From contig JASVEC010000004.1 in the NCBI GenBank assembly GCA_030770535.1, forward strand, positions 744,001 to 808,000: 64,000 nucleotides of DNA. Reading direction: 5' to 3'. Of this stretch, positions 47,624 through 59,552 are shown piece by piece (the first letter of the stretch is position 1; each line of letters opens with the position of its first letter). This DNA comes from Batkoa obscura (lineage: Eukaryota > Entomophthoromycota > Entomophthoromycetes > Entomophthorales > Batkoaceae). Made by a program: the position numbers and the translations under genes. The notes beneath the pieces are model-generated. The model was not told the origin of the DNA, did no database searches, and worked only from the letters and a program-made list of their open reading frames with translations.

Positions 47624-50600
47624 TTAATTTTCTTTAGTTAGTAATTCAAGATAAACCATTAAATTATTGGCTTGTGGTGAACTAGAAACGTAAGCAGTAG
47701 CATCTCTATCACTTAAAGCTTCAAATACTTCGCATCCTTTAATTAAGGATTTGAAACTACCTTTATTTGCTTCAAGAGCTTCAGCTACTTTATCATCAAC
47801 AGTAGAATAATAAACTATAAAATAAAGGTAAATAAATATAAAAAGATATAGTAATACCATAGTTTACCTTTAACTTCTCCTTTAGTTATACCATTATCAG
47901 CTAATAAAGATCTAGCTGATTTAACAGCAGAATAAGCGGATTCAAACAAGGCATCAGCTTCTGAATTTTCATAAGTAGTTTCACCAACTGGGAAGGAGGC
48001 GATACAAATGGAAGGAACTTTATCATCAGTTCTACGAGGAAGTCTTTGATATAATTCTTCGGTAAGGAAAGGCATAAATGGATGAAGAAGTTTTAATCCA
48101 CCTTCTAAGCAAATGCAAAGAGTATCTTGCATTGAACGGCGTTTGCTTTCATTTTCTGGACTTAAATCAGTTACTACTGGTTTCATCATTTCAACAAATA
48201 CATCACATAATTCATATAACCAGAAATTATAAACAGTGTTTGTAGCGTTCATGAAATTACGCTCTTCAAGCGCTTTATTGGTTTCAATAGCAGCAATATT
48301 AAAACGATTTAAAATCCATTTTTCAACTAAAGATTCTTCGCCAGTAGCCTAAAAAAATTAATAAATTACAATAAATTAACAAATTATAACTAATAATATT
48401 AATTTAAATTACTTTAGGATCAGATCTAGGAATGAATTTTTCGTCTAAACGCATAAGAGCAAATCTGGTTACATTCCATAATTTATTACAGAATTTTCTA
48501 TATCCAACAACACGTAAGATATCCAAGTTAATATCACGACCTAATTTAATTTAATTTAAATTTTAAATATAATAATTATTACTTACCTGCAATAGGATAA
48601 GCACATAGTGCAAAACGAAGAGCATCAGTACCACATTCTGGGATACCGTTGGGGAAATCTTGTTTTTGACCTTCTTTAGCTTTTTTAACTTCTCTTGGGT
48701 CTAAGTTACCCTTTTCTAATTTAATACCTAACTCTTCTAAAGTAATACCCTCAATAACATCAACAGGATCAATAACATTTCCTAATGATTTTGACATTTT
48801 ACGACCATGAGCATCACGAATCATAGCATGACACAAAACTTCTTTAAAAGGTACTTGGCCAGTTAATTTAATACCCATCATTACCATTCTAGCTACCCAA
48901 AAGAATAAAATATCCCAACCAGTTTCAAGTAATGAATTTGGATAATATAAAGACAAATCTTTTGTTTGTTCTGGCCATCCAAAAATAGAAAATGGCCATA
49001 AACCAGATGAAAACCAAGTATCTAATACATCTTCATCTTGCTCTAATTTAATATTTGGTCCAAATTTACTAGTAGCTCTTTCTAAAGCTTCTTCATAACT
49101 ACGTCCAACAATCCAATATTGACTATCATCTGCATTTTGTTCTTTACCTTCAATTTTAACAAAGTAAGCTGGTGCACGATGTCCCCACCATAGTTGACGA
49201 GAAATACACCAATCTTGAATATTTTCTAACCATCGGAACCATTCGCGTTCTGAAGCTTTTGGTAAAATATTGAGTTGACCATCTTCAACGGCTTTAATAG
49301 CTTCAGCAGCCATTTCTTTACAATTAACCCACCATTGTGGTTTTAATAAAGGTTCAATAACATCTCCAGAACGAGAACAAATTGGTACAACCATAGGATT
49401 ATCTTTAGTTTCTATAAATAGATTCTTTTCTTTTAAAGCTGCTAAAACTGCTTTACGGGCATGGAATCGCTTTAAACCTTGGAATGGTGCAGCATTTTCA
49501 TTAAATGTACCATCATCATTTAAGATGTTAATGTTTTCTAAATTGTGACGTTTACCAACTTCAAAATCATTGAAATCATGAGCTGGTGTAATCTTTACTG
49601 CACCAGTACCGAATTCCATATCAACTGCAATATTATCACAAACAATTGGAATGCGACGACCGTTGAAAGGATGAATGACATGTTTACCATGTAAATGTTT
49701 ATATCTTTCATCATCTGGATGAATAGCGACAGCAGTATCACCAAGCATAGTTTCAATACGTGTAGTTGCAACAATAATTTTTTCTTCAGTATCCTCAACT
49801 TGATAAGCAAAGGAATGAATAGCTCCAAATTGGAATTTTTCTGACTCATCATAACCTGGGACATTCAACCAAGTAGAACCTGTTAACTCTTTATTTTCTA
49901 CTTCTAAATTAGAAAGAGCAGTATTGAGATGCACACACCAATTGACTAATCTCTTAGAACGATAGATAATACCTTCATCGTGTAACCTAACAAATGCTTC
50001 AATAACAGCTTTGTTAAGTTCAGGGTCCATAGTAAACTTAGCACGTTCCCAATCATAAGAACCACCCATACGTTTAAGTTGGGTATAGATATGACCACCA
50101 TATTGCTCTTTCCATTCCCAAACTTTATCAACAAAGGCTTCTCTACCTAAGTCATGTCTTGTTCTCTTTTCTTGCCTATAAAGATTTTTTTCAACAACGG
50201 ATTGACAACTGATACCAGCATGATCACAACCTGGATTAAATAAAACAGTTTTTCCAAGCATCCGATTCCAACGAATCAAAGCATCTTGAATAGCTACAGT
50301 TAATGCATGACCAATATGCAAACTACCAGTTACATTTGGTGGTGGAATAGGTATTATAAAAGCTCCTTCTGGCTTGATTTTACCATCTTCAGTAAGTTGT
50401 GGTTTAAAAAACCCTTCTTTTGCCCACCAATCATACCAAGCTGATTCAACTGCAATGGCGTTATAAGTGGACTCCAATGGCTCAGACAAATCTTTTTAAG
50501 CTTAATAAAAATATCAATTTTATAGATTAATAATTACCTTTTTTGTCTCCAGGTTTTGTTTTATTAACAAAAGCTACCTTTTCTTTTATTTTTTTACTGT

Positions 50601-50847
50601 CAGTCTTATCCTTTTTTTTAGTCTAAATAGAGTTAGTTTAAAAGTATACCCATAGTTATGATGAACTTACACTTTCCGCTTTAGCAGCTTGAGCAGCTTG
50701 TTTAGCAGCTAATTTTTCAAGTTTGGCTTTACGCTTTGCTTCGTTTTTAGCGGCATTTTTAGCAGCTTTATCGGCAGCAGTTTGATCACCAGCAACTTCT
50801 TCGGTTGAAGTAGGATTTAATTTTGTTTCTTCTTTAGGATTTGACAT
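47624..50847 (-). CDS. VAS1: Valyl-tRNA synthetase
   Basis: Six exons in transcription order: 50847-50671, 50622-50538, 50491-48597, 48540-48413, 48348-47868 and 47814-47624, about 985 residues. The Lys/Ala-rich N-terminus (first ~85 residues) is a eukaryote-style appended segment. The class I signatures are [15 protein letters not shown] and [10 protein letters not shown]. The editing domain motif [15 protein letters not shown], then [16 protein letters not shown] and the ValRS-specific [13 protein letters not shown] are intact. The anticodon-binding domain follows. The protein ends [10 protein letters not shown], exactly where other ValRS enzymes continue into the C-terminal coiled-coil arm. 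That arm appears absent and no further exon is visible. No clear presequence; the first ATG is 50847. Confidence 0.93.
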
Positions 50848-51896
50848 ATTGAAAATGGTCAATTTTTTTATTCAAAACTTTTTTGATTTTATAATGCTCT
50901 GTTTTGAGGAATTTTATTGGATTAACTCTTCAAACTTCATCTGTCAATTCTTTAAGTATTCGCAGTTTTGCAAAGTTGTTGGAAATTCAATTTTTTAGAC
51001 CTTTGGTAATCTGAGTAATTATATGTAATAATATAAAAGTTCAATGTGTATTTATTATAGCTGGATATTATTGATATCTATAATTTTTTATCTCAAGTCT
51101 ATTCAAGTAATACGTATAAGGGTTTCTAGTGATAGATTTAAATGTATAGCTTCAGATAAAGCTTTGTGAAATTTATAAATAGGATTTTGTTTCGTAATAA
51201 ACATCTATCAATATTGTTCATATAAAATTGCGTTATTATAGAAGTCACAAAAAGTTTTTATAAAAGTAAATTCTTTATTAAAAACCAAAAGTACCCAACA
51301 CAATTTTAAATTATTTTGTTATAATTTATATTGTAAGTTAGCGGAATTTCTATAAAATTTAATATAAATTCCTGAATTAGCAAGGCTTTTGCCAATATAG
51401 CCTATATAGTGTAGTGATATTAATCAAAGTTGTAATATGTAAATAAATATATATTTTTATAAAACTTTATTAAGAAATATTTATTATTAACTGCTTTATA
51501 GCCAACACTACAGATTTGCTATCAAATAAATAAATTATTTTAATGTTATAATTACATTATTGATATATCACCAAGCTAATAAATAGCTGCATGGGAGGGA
51601 GTGGTTAGCCCCAAAACTATAATTAACCATCCCTATGTAACATAAGCAGTGTAATGATAGTTTTTACTTATTATTACAACTACTTGCTCTTTGACTATTT
51701 ATTAACTTAGCTATCAATAATTTAACTAATACCAACATTTAATAATTGACTTCTATCACCTAATAAGCTATTTACTTGCTTACTAAATATTGAAACTTTG
51801 AAATTTTCGGTTATTTCTGTAAGATAAGCTGGGGTTGATCTTTTAATATTTTTATTTTTTATAAACTTTATAACTTTAATTGTAATTACATCGCTT

Positions 51897-52383
51897 TTTT
51901 TTTTTATCTATCAGATACTGGATAACAGTGTAGTTTTTTACCACGTTTAATAAAATGTAAATACTTTTTAATACCTTGTATTTTTATTATTTTCTTTGTA
52001 TCTTTGTTTCTTCATACTTTTTAAAAATTATATTTGTTTTCCCATTATTGACAGTTGAGTTATTAACTCTATTATGTTCACAAATAAAAATCTCAAATTT
52101 TGAAACTAATTGATCAATATCTATTTTACCTAATGCTTCAAAACTATTTTTCCACTGTGAAAGATTTCCAAAATGTTCGTCAACTATACTTTTTCCATGA
52201 TGCTCAGCAAAAAAATTAAGATCAATATTTAAACTACTATTTATTTTATAAATTTCTTCAAATATTTAATGTAAAAATTCTTGAAATTTAAAATGATTTC
52301 CTGTATTTGCCCATATATTAATTTTTGCAAACTTTTTAAATAAAAGTTCTTTAGATATTAAGTCAATTAAACGATCTTCTGTA
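51897..52383 (-). pseudogene. Decayed transposase-like relic, family not assigned
   Basis: On the minus strand a broken frame gives coherent protein-like sequence, including NFFAEHHGKSIVDEHFGNLS. This resembles conserved HGKS-x-x-D-x-HFG blocks in uncharacterised mobile-element proteins of early fungi and animals. It is interrupted and has no clear start, so it is not a working gene. I cannot name the family or the element's ends. Confidence 0.35.
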
Positions 52384-52483
52384 TATGGGGATGTATTTTT
52401 GTGTTTAAAATTTTACTAACAATCTTTCTGCTTAAATAGTGCTTAAAAGATAGAAAAAGTGATGAAGCCAAAAAAACCCCTAT
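52384..52483 (+). mobile_element. MITE-like element, copy 17
   Basis: Begins TATGGGGATG and ends in a worn AAAAACCCCTA. It abuts the transposase-like relic. Confidence 0.8.
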
Positions 52484-53004
52484 GTTAAAAACTCGAATTC
52501 GTGCAATTACTTTCTACTGCACTTTTCTTGCTTTTACCATCGATCCATTTGAGTCGATTTTTCGGAATATTCCTTATTGATAAACATCTTTTCCTGGTTT
52601 TATCATAAAAAATTAACAATCATAAAATGTTTGTAATTGACTTCATTAAAGAAACTTGCATACCATAATTTTTAAAAGATATAGTAATAATAAAAGTTAC
52701 TTTACGACAACTGTTAATGTGAATTTTTACTTTATTTCACATTAGCTTATTACAATTTGTGACTTTTTTATAAATAACTTCGCCGTTATTTTCCCACTTC
52801 CTATCATAATTTTGTGGAAATTTTTATGATAGAAAACTATGAAATCCTTTTATTCATCTTGGCATGCAGAGTTTGGATTGCCAAGTAGTGTTATTAAACG
52901 AGTTTTAAAATATTTTTTGTTAGAAAAAGCGTATAGTATATGTTATAAATAAAATACGTAAGACAATCATTCTTGATATTTTAATTACAGCCTTTTGCTT
53001 AACT

Positions 53005-53647
53005 ATGACTACAAAGTTTTACTTTATAACCTCGGCAGCTAATTTATTTTGTTCTATTATACTAATTTGCCACGCCTTTAATTATTGGATTAACTACAAT
53101 GGTTTCAATGCTATTGGTATAATCCAAGGTATTTATTGTCTGTAAGAATTTTGCTTATTGCTACGTATTGATGTTATATCGCTAATTTGTTAGTATATTT
53201 TCAGCATTCTTAATTGGATTTGAAGTCGAAAGTATTCAAAACATCTATGTTGTTTATTTTCAATTTATAAAGTTTCCATTAGGCAGAGGATTAAGTAAGA
53301 ATACGTTGAGTTTGATTTATAATTTATTAACTTGTTTTTTGTATAGCTTATTTACTGTAATTTATTAAGTCTTCGATATACAAGTACTCATATACTAATC
53401 TATTTTTAGCTTTAGTTTGATAACTCTTACTACTACATGGTATGGTATTCTGAGTTTGATATTATTAATTGTGCTCGGGGTTTCGTCTATTTTTATTCAT
53501 TTTTTAATACCAGATTCCACTTATTATCCTATTATACCATCTTTAACTAGTAATGTATCGGATTATATGGGCGATGATAACCCAGTCAGTACTATAATCC
53601 CCACAGCATCTGAAATTGTTACAGTTCCTAGCTACTCTCCGGCTTAA
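53005..53647 (+). CDS. COPI-associated (Tvp15-like) four-TM protein, paralogue 2
   Basis: Four exons: 53005-53141, 53194-53294, a 10-nt microexon 53347-53356, and 53410-53647, giving 161 residues. The microexon supplies Tyr-Leu and split codons in the motif PLGRGL-T-YLLFSLITL. This restores the frame and matches paralogue 1 (PIGRASLYVLFSLITF), where the same codons are not interrupted. Without it the last exon cannot be joined in frame. Four hydrophobic segments and a polar, Ser/Pro/Thr-rich tail make up the protein. All four exon lengths equal those of the next gene, so the two are a tandem duplication. Confidence 0.75.
53347..53356 (+). other. 10-nt microexon
   Basis: CTTATTTACT lies between TATAG and GTAATT. 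It is in the same place and of the same length as the microexon in the paralogue at 54299. Confidence 0.75.
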
Positions 53648-53963
53648 TAAATAAATCGTTATTATTTCATTTATAAGAACAGTTGCGTAAATTACTTTTT
53701 CAAGGTATGTAGACAGATGGTTTTCATGATTATTATTTCTTGGCATATTCTTGCCAAGGATTTTTTAACTAAAGATAGAAATCACGATAAAAAAAGAAGA
53801 CAGTGCACTTTAAAATGGGAAAAATTAAAATCCAATAAATGGGCGAAAAAACTTATTACTATTAAATAACACTTATTGTTCCTAACTTGATTTTAATTCA
53901 TGTATATAAATCTTTGTATTATAGTATGCTTTTTCACTTTTGTTTCTTGATTAACTATTTTTA
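53648..53963. other. Spacer between tandem paralogues
   Basis: A 316-bp spacer with no feature recognised; presumed terminator and promoter of the flanking pair. Confidence 0.5.
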
Positions 53964-54598
53964 ATGAGTATTGTTATTTGCGTTATTGCTTCTATTGTAA
54001 ATGTGCTATTTTCATTATTACTGTTTGCCCATGCAGTTCATTATTGTTTACTGTATGTAAATTTTGACAGAACTGGAATTGTTGAAAGTATTTATTGTTT
54101 GTAAGTATTAAAAGTCTTAGTTTATATCATGCAACTAACAATCAAGGTTATTCTCTTTATTTTTATTAGCTACCGAAATTGGTAGCATCGAAACTATGTT
54201 TAAACGAAACTTTAGATTCATTAAAAAGCCTATGGGAAGAGGACTTGGTAAACTAAATACATATATATTGATAACATATACTAATACTATTTTATTAGCT
54301 TATATATTGTAACCATTATTATGTTATATAATATAATATGATTTTAATTAACTTTATCAGCTTTAGCTTTGTAACTCTATCAATTACGTGGTATGGGATA
54401 GCGTCTTTATTGAGCTTTATATTTTTTGGGTTTGGTTTTGTTATGTTTTCGTTTTTATATCCAAATTATTCGTTTTCTTCATTGATACCATCGCTTAAAC
54501 TAGAAGATGAAATTAAAATGATCGAAGCTTCAATTGGCAATCCAAATTCAACTAATATTAACACTAACCGATCATCAGGGCATGTTACCAATGTTTAA
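53964..54598 (+). CDS. COPI-associated (Tvp15-like) four-TM protein, paralogue 3
   Basis: Four exons: 53964-54100, 54147-54247, a 10-nt microexon 54299-54308, and 54361-54598, giving 161 residues. Exon lengths (137, 101, 10, 238) are identical to those of paralogue 2. The hallmark reads PMGRGLAYIFFSFVTL, the canonical GRGxxY of COPI-associated proteins, with the microexon coding the AYI part. Four membrane segments and a short acidic/polar tail follow. Amino-acid divergence from paralogue 2 is considerable, so the duplication is not recent, yet the exon structure has been kept. Confidence 0.75.
54299..54308 (+). other. 10-nt microexon
   Basis: CTTATATATT lies between TTTATTAG and GTAACC, homologous in place and phase to the one at 53347. 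Confidence 0.75.
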
Positions 54599-55485
54599 TA
54601 TATTCTAATCAATAAAAGTTGTGTAGTTTCTCATTTCTTTATATTATAATTTATAAAGCAAGTATTTTCGTTAGTAGATTAAACTAAGACATATGCCTTG
54701 AACTCGATTATTAGAATTCAATTAAAAAATTTAATAAACACCTTAATTTCAACTATTAATGTATTCTTTAAAAATTATGAGTGCTTTGGAAAGTTTAAGT
54801 GCTTGCTTTGTCATAAAGAGCAATAACTCCAAACTGCTAGTCTGAAGCGACGGTAGTCTATAGAATTAGTAAAAGATAGCTTAGAAACTATGCTTTTGAT
54901 TTCTTTATATACCTTAAGCTTAGAAACCCTTAAATCCAGCTATTGTCAATATTTGATCTAAATAACTATCCCCCAACCATACAATAAGACAAAGAGGGTG
55001 GGAGAGTTTGGAAAGCAAGATGTTAAAGCAAGATGGCTTCTATAGGCGAAAAGAATCTTTAAAGTAAAGTTTATGTAGATGAAACTTCCATAGTTATACT
55101 CAAATCAAAGGTTTCTACATCCATGGCACTTTTAATAAATAAATACTTTATAATACTTGTTAAGGTACGCGCTAGCTCAAAGACTAGAAACAGGGCTAGC
55201 TCAATACTTTATTTGAAAGGTTCTTTTTTATGATATTGTCTTATTACTTATTCTTAAATTATGAAAATTTTTAATAGATGTCTATTTATAAATGTTAACC
55301 TTGCAATTTTAATCATTGAAGTAATTCTTATTTTACCTACTAATTTAAATTTATTTGAGGAATTTGTAAGCTTTCTTAAATATATCAGATTAAATAATAT
55401 AAATTTTTCATAAATTCTACCATAATTTAAAGGCAAACAATATGTTAAGTTATATAAGTTAAATGAAAAATATAAATCAATGAGC

Positions 55486-55529
55486 TTTTTATTATTTTTA
55501 TTATTTTTATTATTTTTATTATTTTTATT
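55486..55529. repeat. 9-bp minisatellite
   Basis: Nearly five tandem copies of TATTATTTT. Confidence 0.8.
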
Positions 55530-55577
55530 ATAAAGAAAATCAAATACTTGGCTGTTAGAATATAATGTGTAGTAGTA

Positions 55578-55683
55578 TATGGGGATGTATTTTTTTATTT
55601 AAGAATTTTACTAATAATCTTTCTGCTCAAATAGTGCTTAAAAAATGGAAAAAATAATGAAACCAAAAAAAACACCCCCATAT
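55578..55683 (+). mobile_element. MITE-like element, copy 18
   Basis: Ends TATGGGGATG and CACCCCCATA, ATTTAAG-first orientation. Confidence 0.9.
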
Positions 55684-56078
55684 AAGTAATGATAGTAATT
55701 GGTGATTGGCTAATTTAACTAATAAGTTTTTAATCTGTTATCACCAGTTTATTACTACTTTTTGACTGTAATAACATAAATTAGTATCATGTGTATTGGT
55801 ATTTTATTATTTATTTATTTATAATTGCTTGACATTATAACTAATATAACCTTAAACATTTTAATTAATATAAATATATTAAAAAACTGATACTAAATAG
55901 GTAGTTTTTATTTTTAATGTAAGTAATTAGTATAATAATAATAAAGTCTTTAATTTACTTTATCTATAATAATTAAATTAAAGTAGCTAAGGTTAAGGCT
56001 AAAATAGAGTTAAGCTTAAAACTTATTAATTTTTTATTGCTTAAATTTCAGCCAACCAGTAATTATTACTATTATCTA

Positions 56079-56182
56079 TATGGGGATGTTTTTTTTGTTT
56101 CATTATTTTTTCCATCTTTTGAGCGTTATTTGAGCGGAAAGATTGTTAGTAAAATTCTTAAACAAAAAGATGCATCCCCATA
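56079..56182 (-). mobile_element. MITE-like element, copy 19
   Basis: Ends TATGGGGATG and GCATCCCCATA, GTTTCATT-first orientation. Confidence 0.9.
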
Positions 56183-56925
56183 TATTAATCTTTCTATTTA
56201 TTTTAATAGCTATTTTTTCAGTTATAATTGTTTTTATTATTTTATTAATAAATAGCTTTTTAATTTTATTATTATATGATTTTTAAAAAGTTTTTTTTAA
56301 AGTAATTTATTATTTGATTTTTTAGAAATAAATATATCAAGTTTAAAATAAACTGCATTTTAGTATTTCCAGTAAAACATAAATGTTATAATATAAATAC
56401 TAAAGCTTTAAATATTTATAAGAATATTGGTTTAGCTACTTTTAATAAAAATCTAATTAAATTATTAATGTTGTTAAACATAAAGTTAAATTACAAATTA
56501 ACAAAAGTAGTTTTTAAAACAATAATAAATTTTAAATTTTAGAATGCTTTTAAATTTTAATTTTTTCTATTTTTTTACATAAATCAATATAAAAAATACA
56601 TTAAATTACATAAAAATTATCAAAAAAGTTATTAACTATGAAACAATAATAAAAATTTAACAAGTAGAACTTATTTTTTTAAAAATAAAAAAATCTAAAA
56701 TTTAACAGTATTTGTGTGTTTTAATATAATATAAATATAGCCTTTTATTGTTTTAAATATACTAAATTATATAAACTGTTTAATGTTTTAATAGATAATT
56801 TAAAAGTGCTATACTTTAATAAAAAATACAATAATATTAATAACATTAATAAAAAATAATGACAAAGTATTTAAATTTTATTATTTATTATTTTATTTTA
56901 TTTACATAATGATAAAATAACAAAG

Positions 56926-57403
56926 TGTGAAAGTTAATACTCAGTGGTAGGAGTTAAAAGCTACTCTTGCTTGATTACCTTGCCTTGAGTCGAAGGGTCT
57001 TAGTTTATGTAACTAAGATAGACTTAGCTTAATAGAAGTAATACGTATAAGCTACGAATTATGTAAAACAAATAGAATAGACAATACCACTGTAAAATCT
57101 ACGTAAGATGTTGTCAGAAGACTTAGTGACTTTATCAATGATACGTTATCAGGGAGTAATCCAATTAAAAAGCCTCGAGTTAGTATGTTGAAGAATCTCT
57201 TTTATACTCCAGCTGGGTGGCTATACATAAGGAACATTATAGCAGCTATTCTTTATTATAGTTGCCAAGTATGGACATTAAAACGTGGGCAATGAGTTCT
57301 TCGTGATCAGGTGATAGCAGTTCTCACAGCAAATCTATATAAGGGACTCTGAATTAATTATTACATTGTAATCAATCCTAGAGCTAATGAAGCGATATTT
57401 CAC
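56926..57403 (+). mobile_element. Solo-LTR-like fossil, copy 3 (diverged)
   Basis: About 478 bp. It begins TGTGAAAG and ends GATATTTCAC, with a short direct repeat AAAG at both sides. The first ~280 bp match the reverse complement of copies 1 and 2; the following ~140 bp differ, and the terminal part matches again. It is therefore an older or a different subfamily of the same LTR-like repeat. No internal genes adjoin. Confidence 0.55.
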
Positions 57404-57907
57404 AAAGCTATTATTTTTTGAATTTTGATTAGATTTAATAAATTAATTTTAAAAAGACGCTAGATAGTTTGAAGCTTTTCTTATTATATTGTATAGTATT
57501 TTAACCTATCATGCTTTATTTGAAAAAAAGTTTAAACTGATTAAAAGTATTTTTAACAACTATTTAAAATTTTATAACAAAGCTATAACAACTATAATTA
57601 TTTCACTCACAAAGGTAGGTCAGGTCAAAAAGTTTAAAAATAATAAGGGTAGAAAGATGCTGGAGGTCTGATTTTTTGTAAGCGTAATTTATAAAAATGT
57701 AATACACTGCTTGAAAAGTTTCAAAATGGTTAGATTAGTAGTTTTTCTAAGTCAATTACAAATGCAAGAAAGGGTTCTTAAAAATCGTTAAGTTTTTAAA
57801 AAACAAAGCTAATAATATTGTTAAAATATTAAAACAATAATGAAAAACTGTTTTATTTAATTCAAATAAAGTACCACTAATTATTCAGATTTCCAACTTT
57901 TTAAACA

Positions 57908-58009
57908 TATGGAGGTGTTTTTTGGTTTCATTACTTTTTCCATCTTTTAAGCGCTATTTAAGTGAAAAACTGCTAGTAAAATTCTTAAACAAAAAAATAC
58001 ATCCCCATA
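57908..58009 (-). mobile_element. MITE-like element, copy 20
   Basis: Ends TATGGAGGTG and CATCCCCATA, GGTTTCATT-first orientation. Confidence 0.9.
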
Positions 58010-59552
58010 TTTTATAAATTTATAGGAACATTTTAAAATAAAATTAAAAATTAAAATCATTAAAAATATTAAAAATTGTGAATTTTGTCTTTATAAAGAA
58101 AAAAGTAGAGTATAAATAATGATAAAATTTTCAATTTTTATAAACTTTATAAACATTAAAAGAGTTAAATTAGACTTTTAATTAAAAAAATTTTCTGAAA
58201 GAAATAAACAAACTAAGAAGCTATTTTAAAAAAACTTATATATACAAAGATAGACACAGTTTTTAAATATATTTTTTATTTTCTTTAGTTAGCTTTTTTG
58301 ACTTTTCCTTGAACTTTTTGGCCTCCCCTCGTATGTTACAAATTTTAAACTCTGTTTATTTTTGTTTCAATTATTTAAATCTTTTACTCCAGATTGTTAA
58401 AAAAAGTTCTTAAGATAAGTGCTGTGTAAAAATACTGTAAGCTATTGCCTATTAGAATCTTTTTAGTAAAAGCTTTAAAGGATGCTTGGCAAGTGTCAAA
58501 ACATAATAAAAACATAGCTAATACAATATTTGATAGATTGTAAGCTTTGAGCTTTAAGGCGGCCAAATCACTATTATTGTAGGCGTGATAGAAAACTTTA
58601 ATTGATTAAATTTTTATAAATTTATATCTGATAAATTATCCGCAAGAAGTGACAAAATTAAAGTTATACACACCAGTTCTTTTTTAAAACAGAATTTAAT
58701 CCAACTATTAAAATCCTCGAATTTCAGACAAAAATCTTACTTTTAAATAATTTTTCATTCTAAAATTGACATTGCCCTAAGTGTTCTCTAGAAACATGAT
58801 ATATCATATCAAATATTTATAAATATAAAATATAGCTAACCAAGATTAAATATTTGGTAAATCAAATTCTCAAAAATTAAAAATTTTATAGTCAAACCTC
58901 CATAACATTAAAATACAAAATTATGAACAAAAAATTTAAAAGTGATTTAATGAAATAAAACGATCCCTCAAATGATACTGAAATTATGTACATTATACCC
59001 CATCTTTGGATACACCTCGATGAACTAGACGCTTTCATAAATAAACTATAGTAAAAATTTCTTGGGTTATTAATTTGCATACCAAAAAACATTCAATGGT
59101 ACAATAATAATTAAATTACCCCTCACTCCGATCAAACTCCAGTCTTCAATTCTCACTTTAGGCAAAAAATCTCCTTGATTGACTCACTATAAGCTTCATG
59201 AATGAAAATAGTATTGTAGTTAAATACCACTCATCAAAAAATTACCCATATTAACCCCACATTATATAACTTAAAAAGTAACTATGGAATATTCTGCATT
59301 AAAACTCAATATTAACCAGAGCTATAATTTTCATTTCAATGATAAATAATGTGAGTTCAATTAATACTAGTAAAGCGAAGCATGGATGATATTTAAGTGC
59401 TGGAGTTATCCTCAAAAACATTAAAAGATTCAATTCTTCATTTTAGATTTCTTAGAAGTACAGTTCAAAAATATACATTGTTTAATTTGATTGATTATAT
59501 ATACCACTTATCTTGGTTTACTATTTGCATTATACTATAATTTATCCAAAAA

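Larger units (their letters stand above)
50848..53004. other. Long intergenic region with transposase-like relic and MITE
   Basis: Nothing recognised from 50900 to 51890. A decayed transposase-like coding relic lies at 51897-52383 and MITE copy 17 at 52384-52483. Confidence 0.5.
54599..59552. other. Long gene-free, repeat-bearing region
   Basis: About 5 kb holding MITE copies 18, 19 and 20, a solo-LTR-like fossil (56926-57403) and a 9-bp minisatellite (55486-55529). Short open frames at 57489 and 58384 show no recognisable protein. The last 200 bp should contain the ATPase promoter. Confidence 0.55.
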
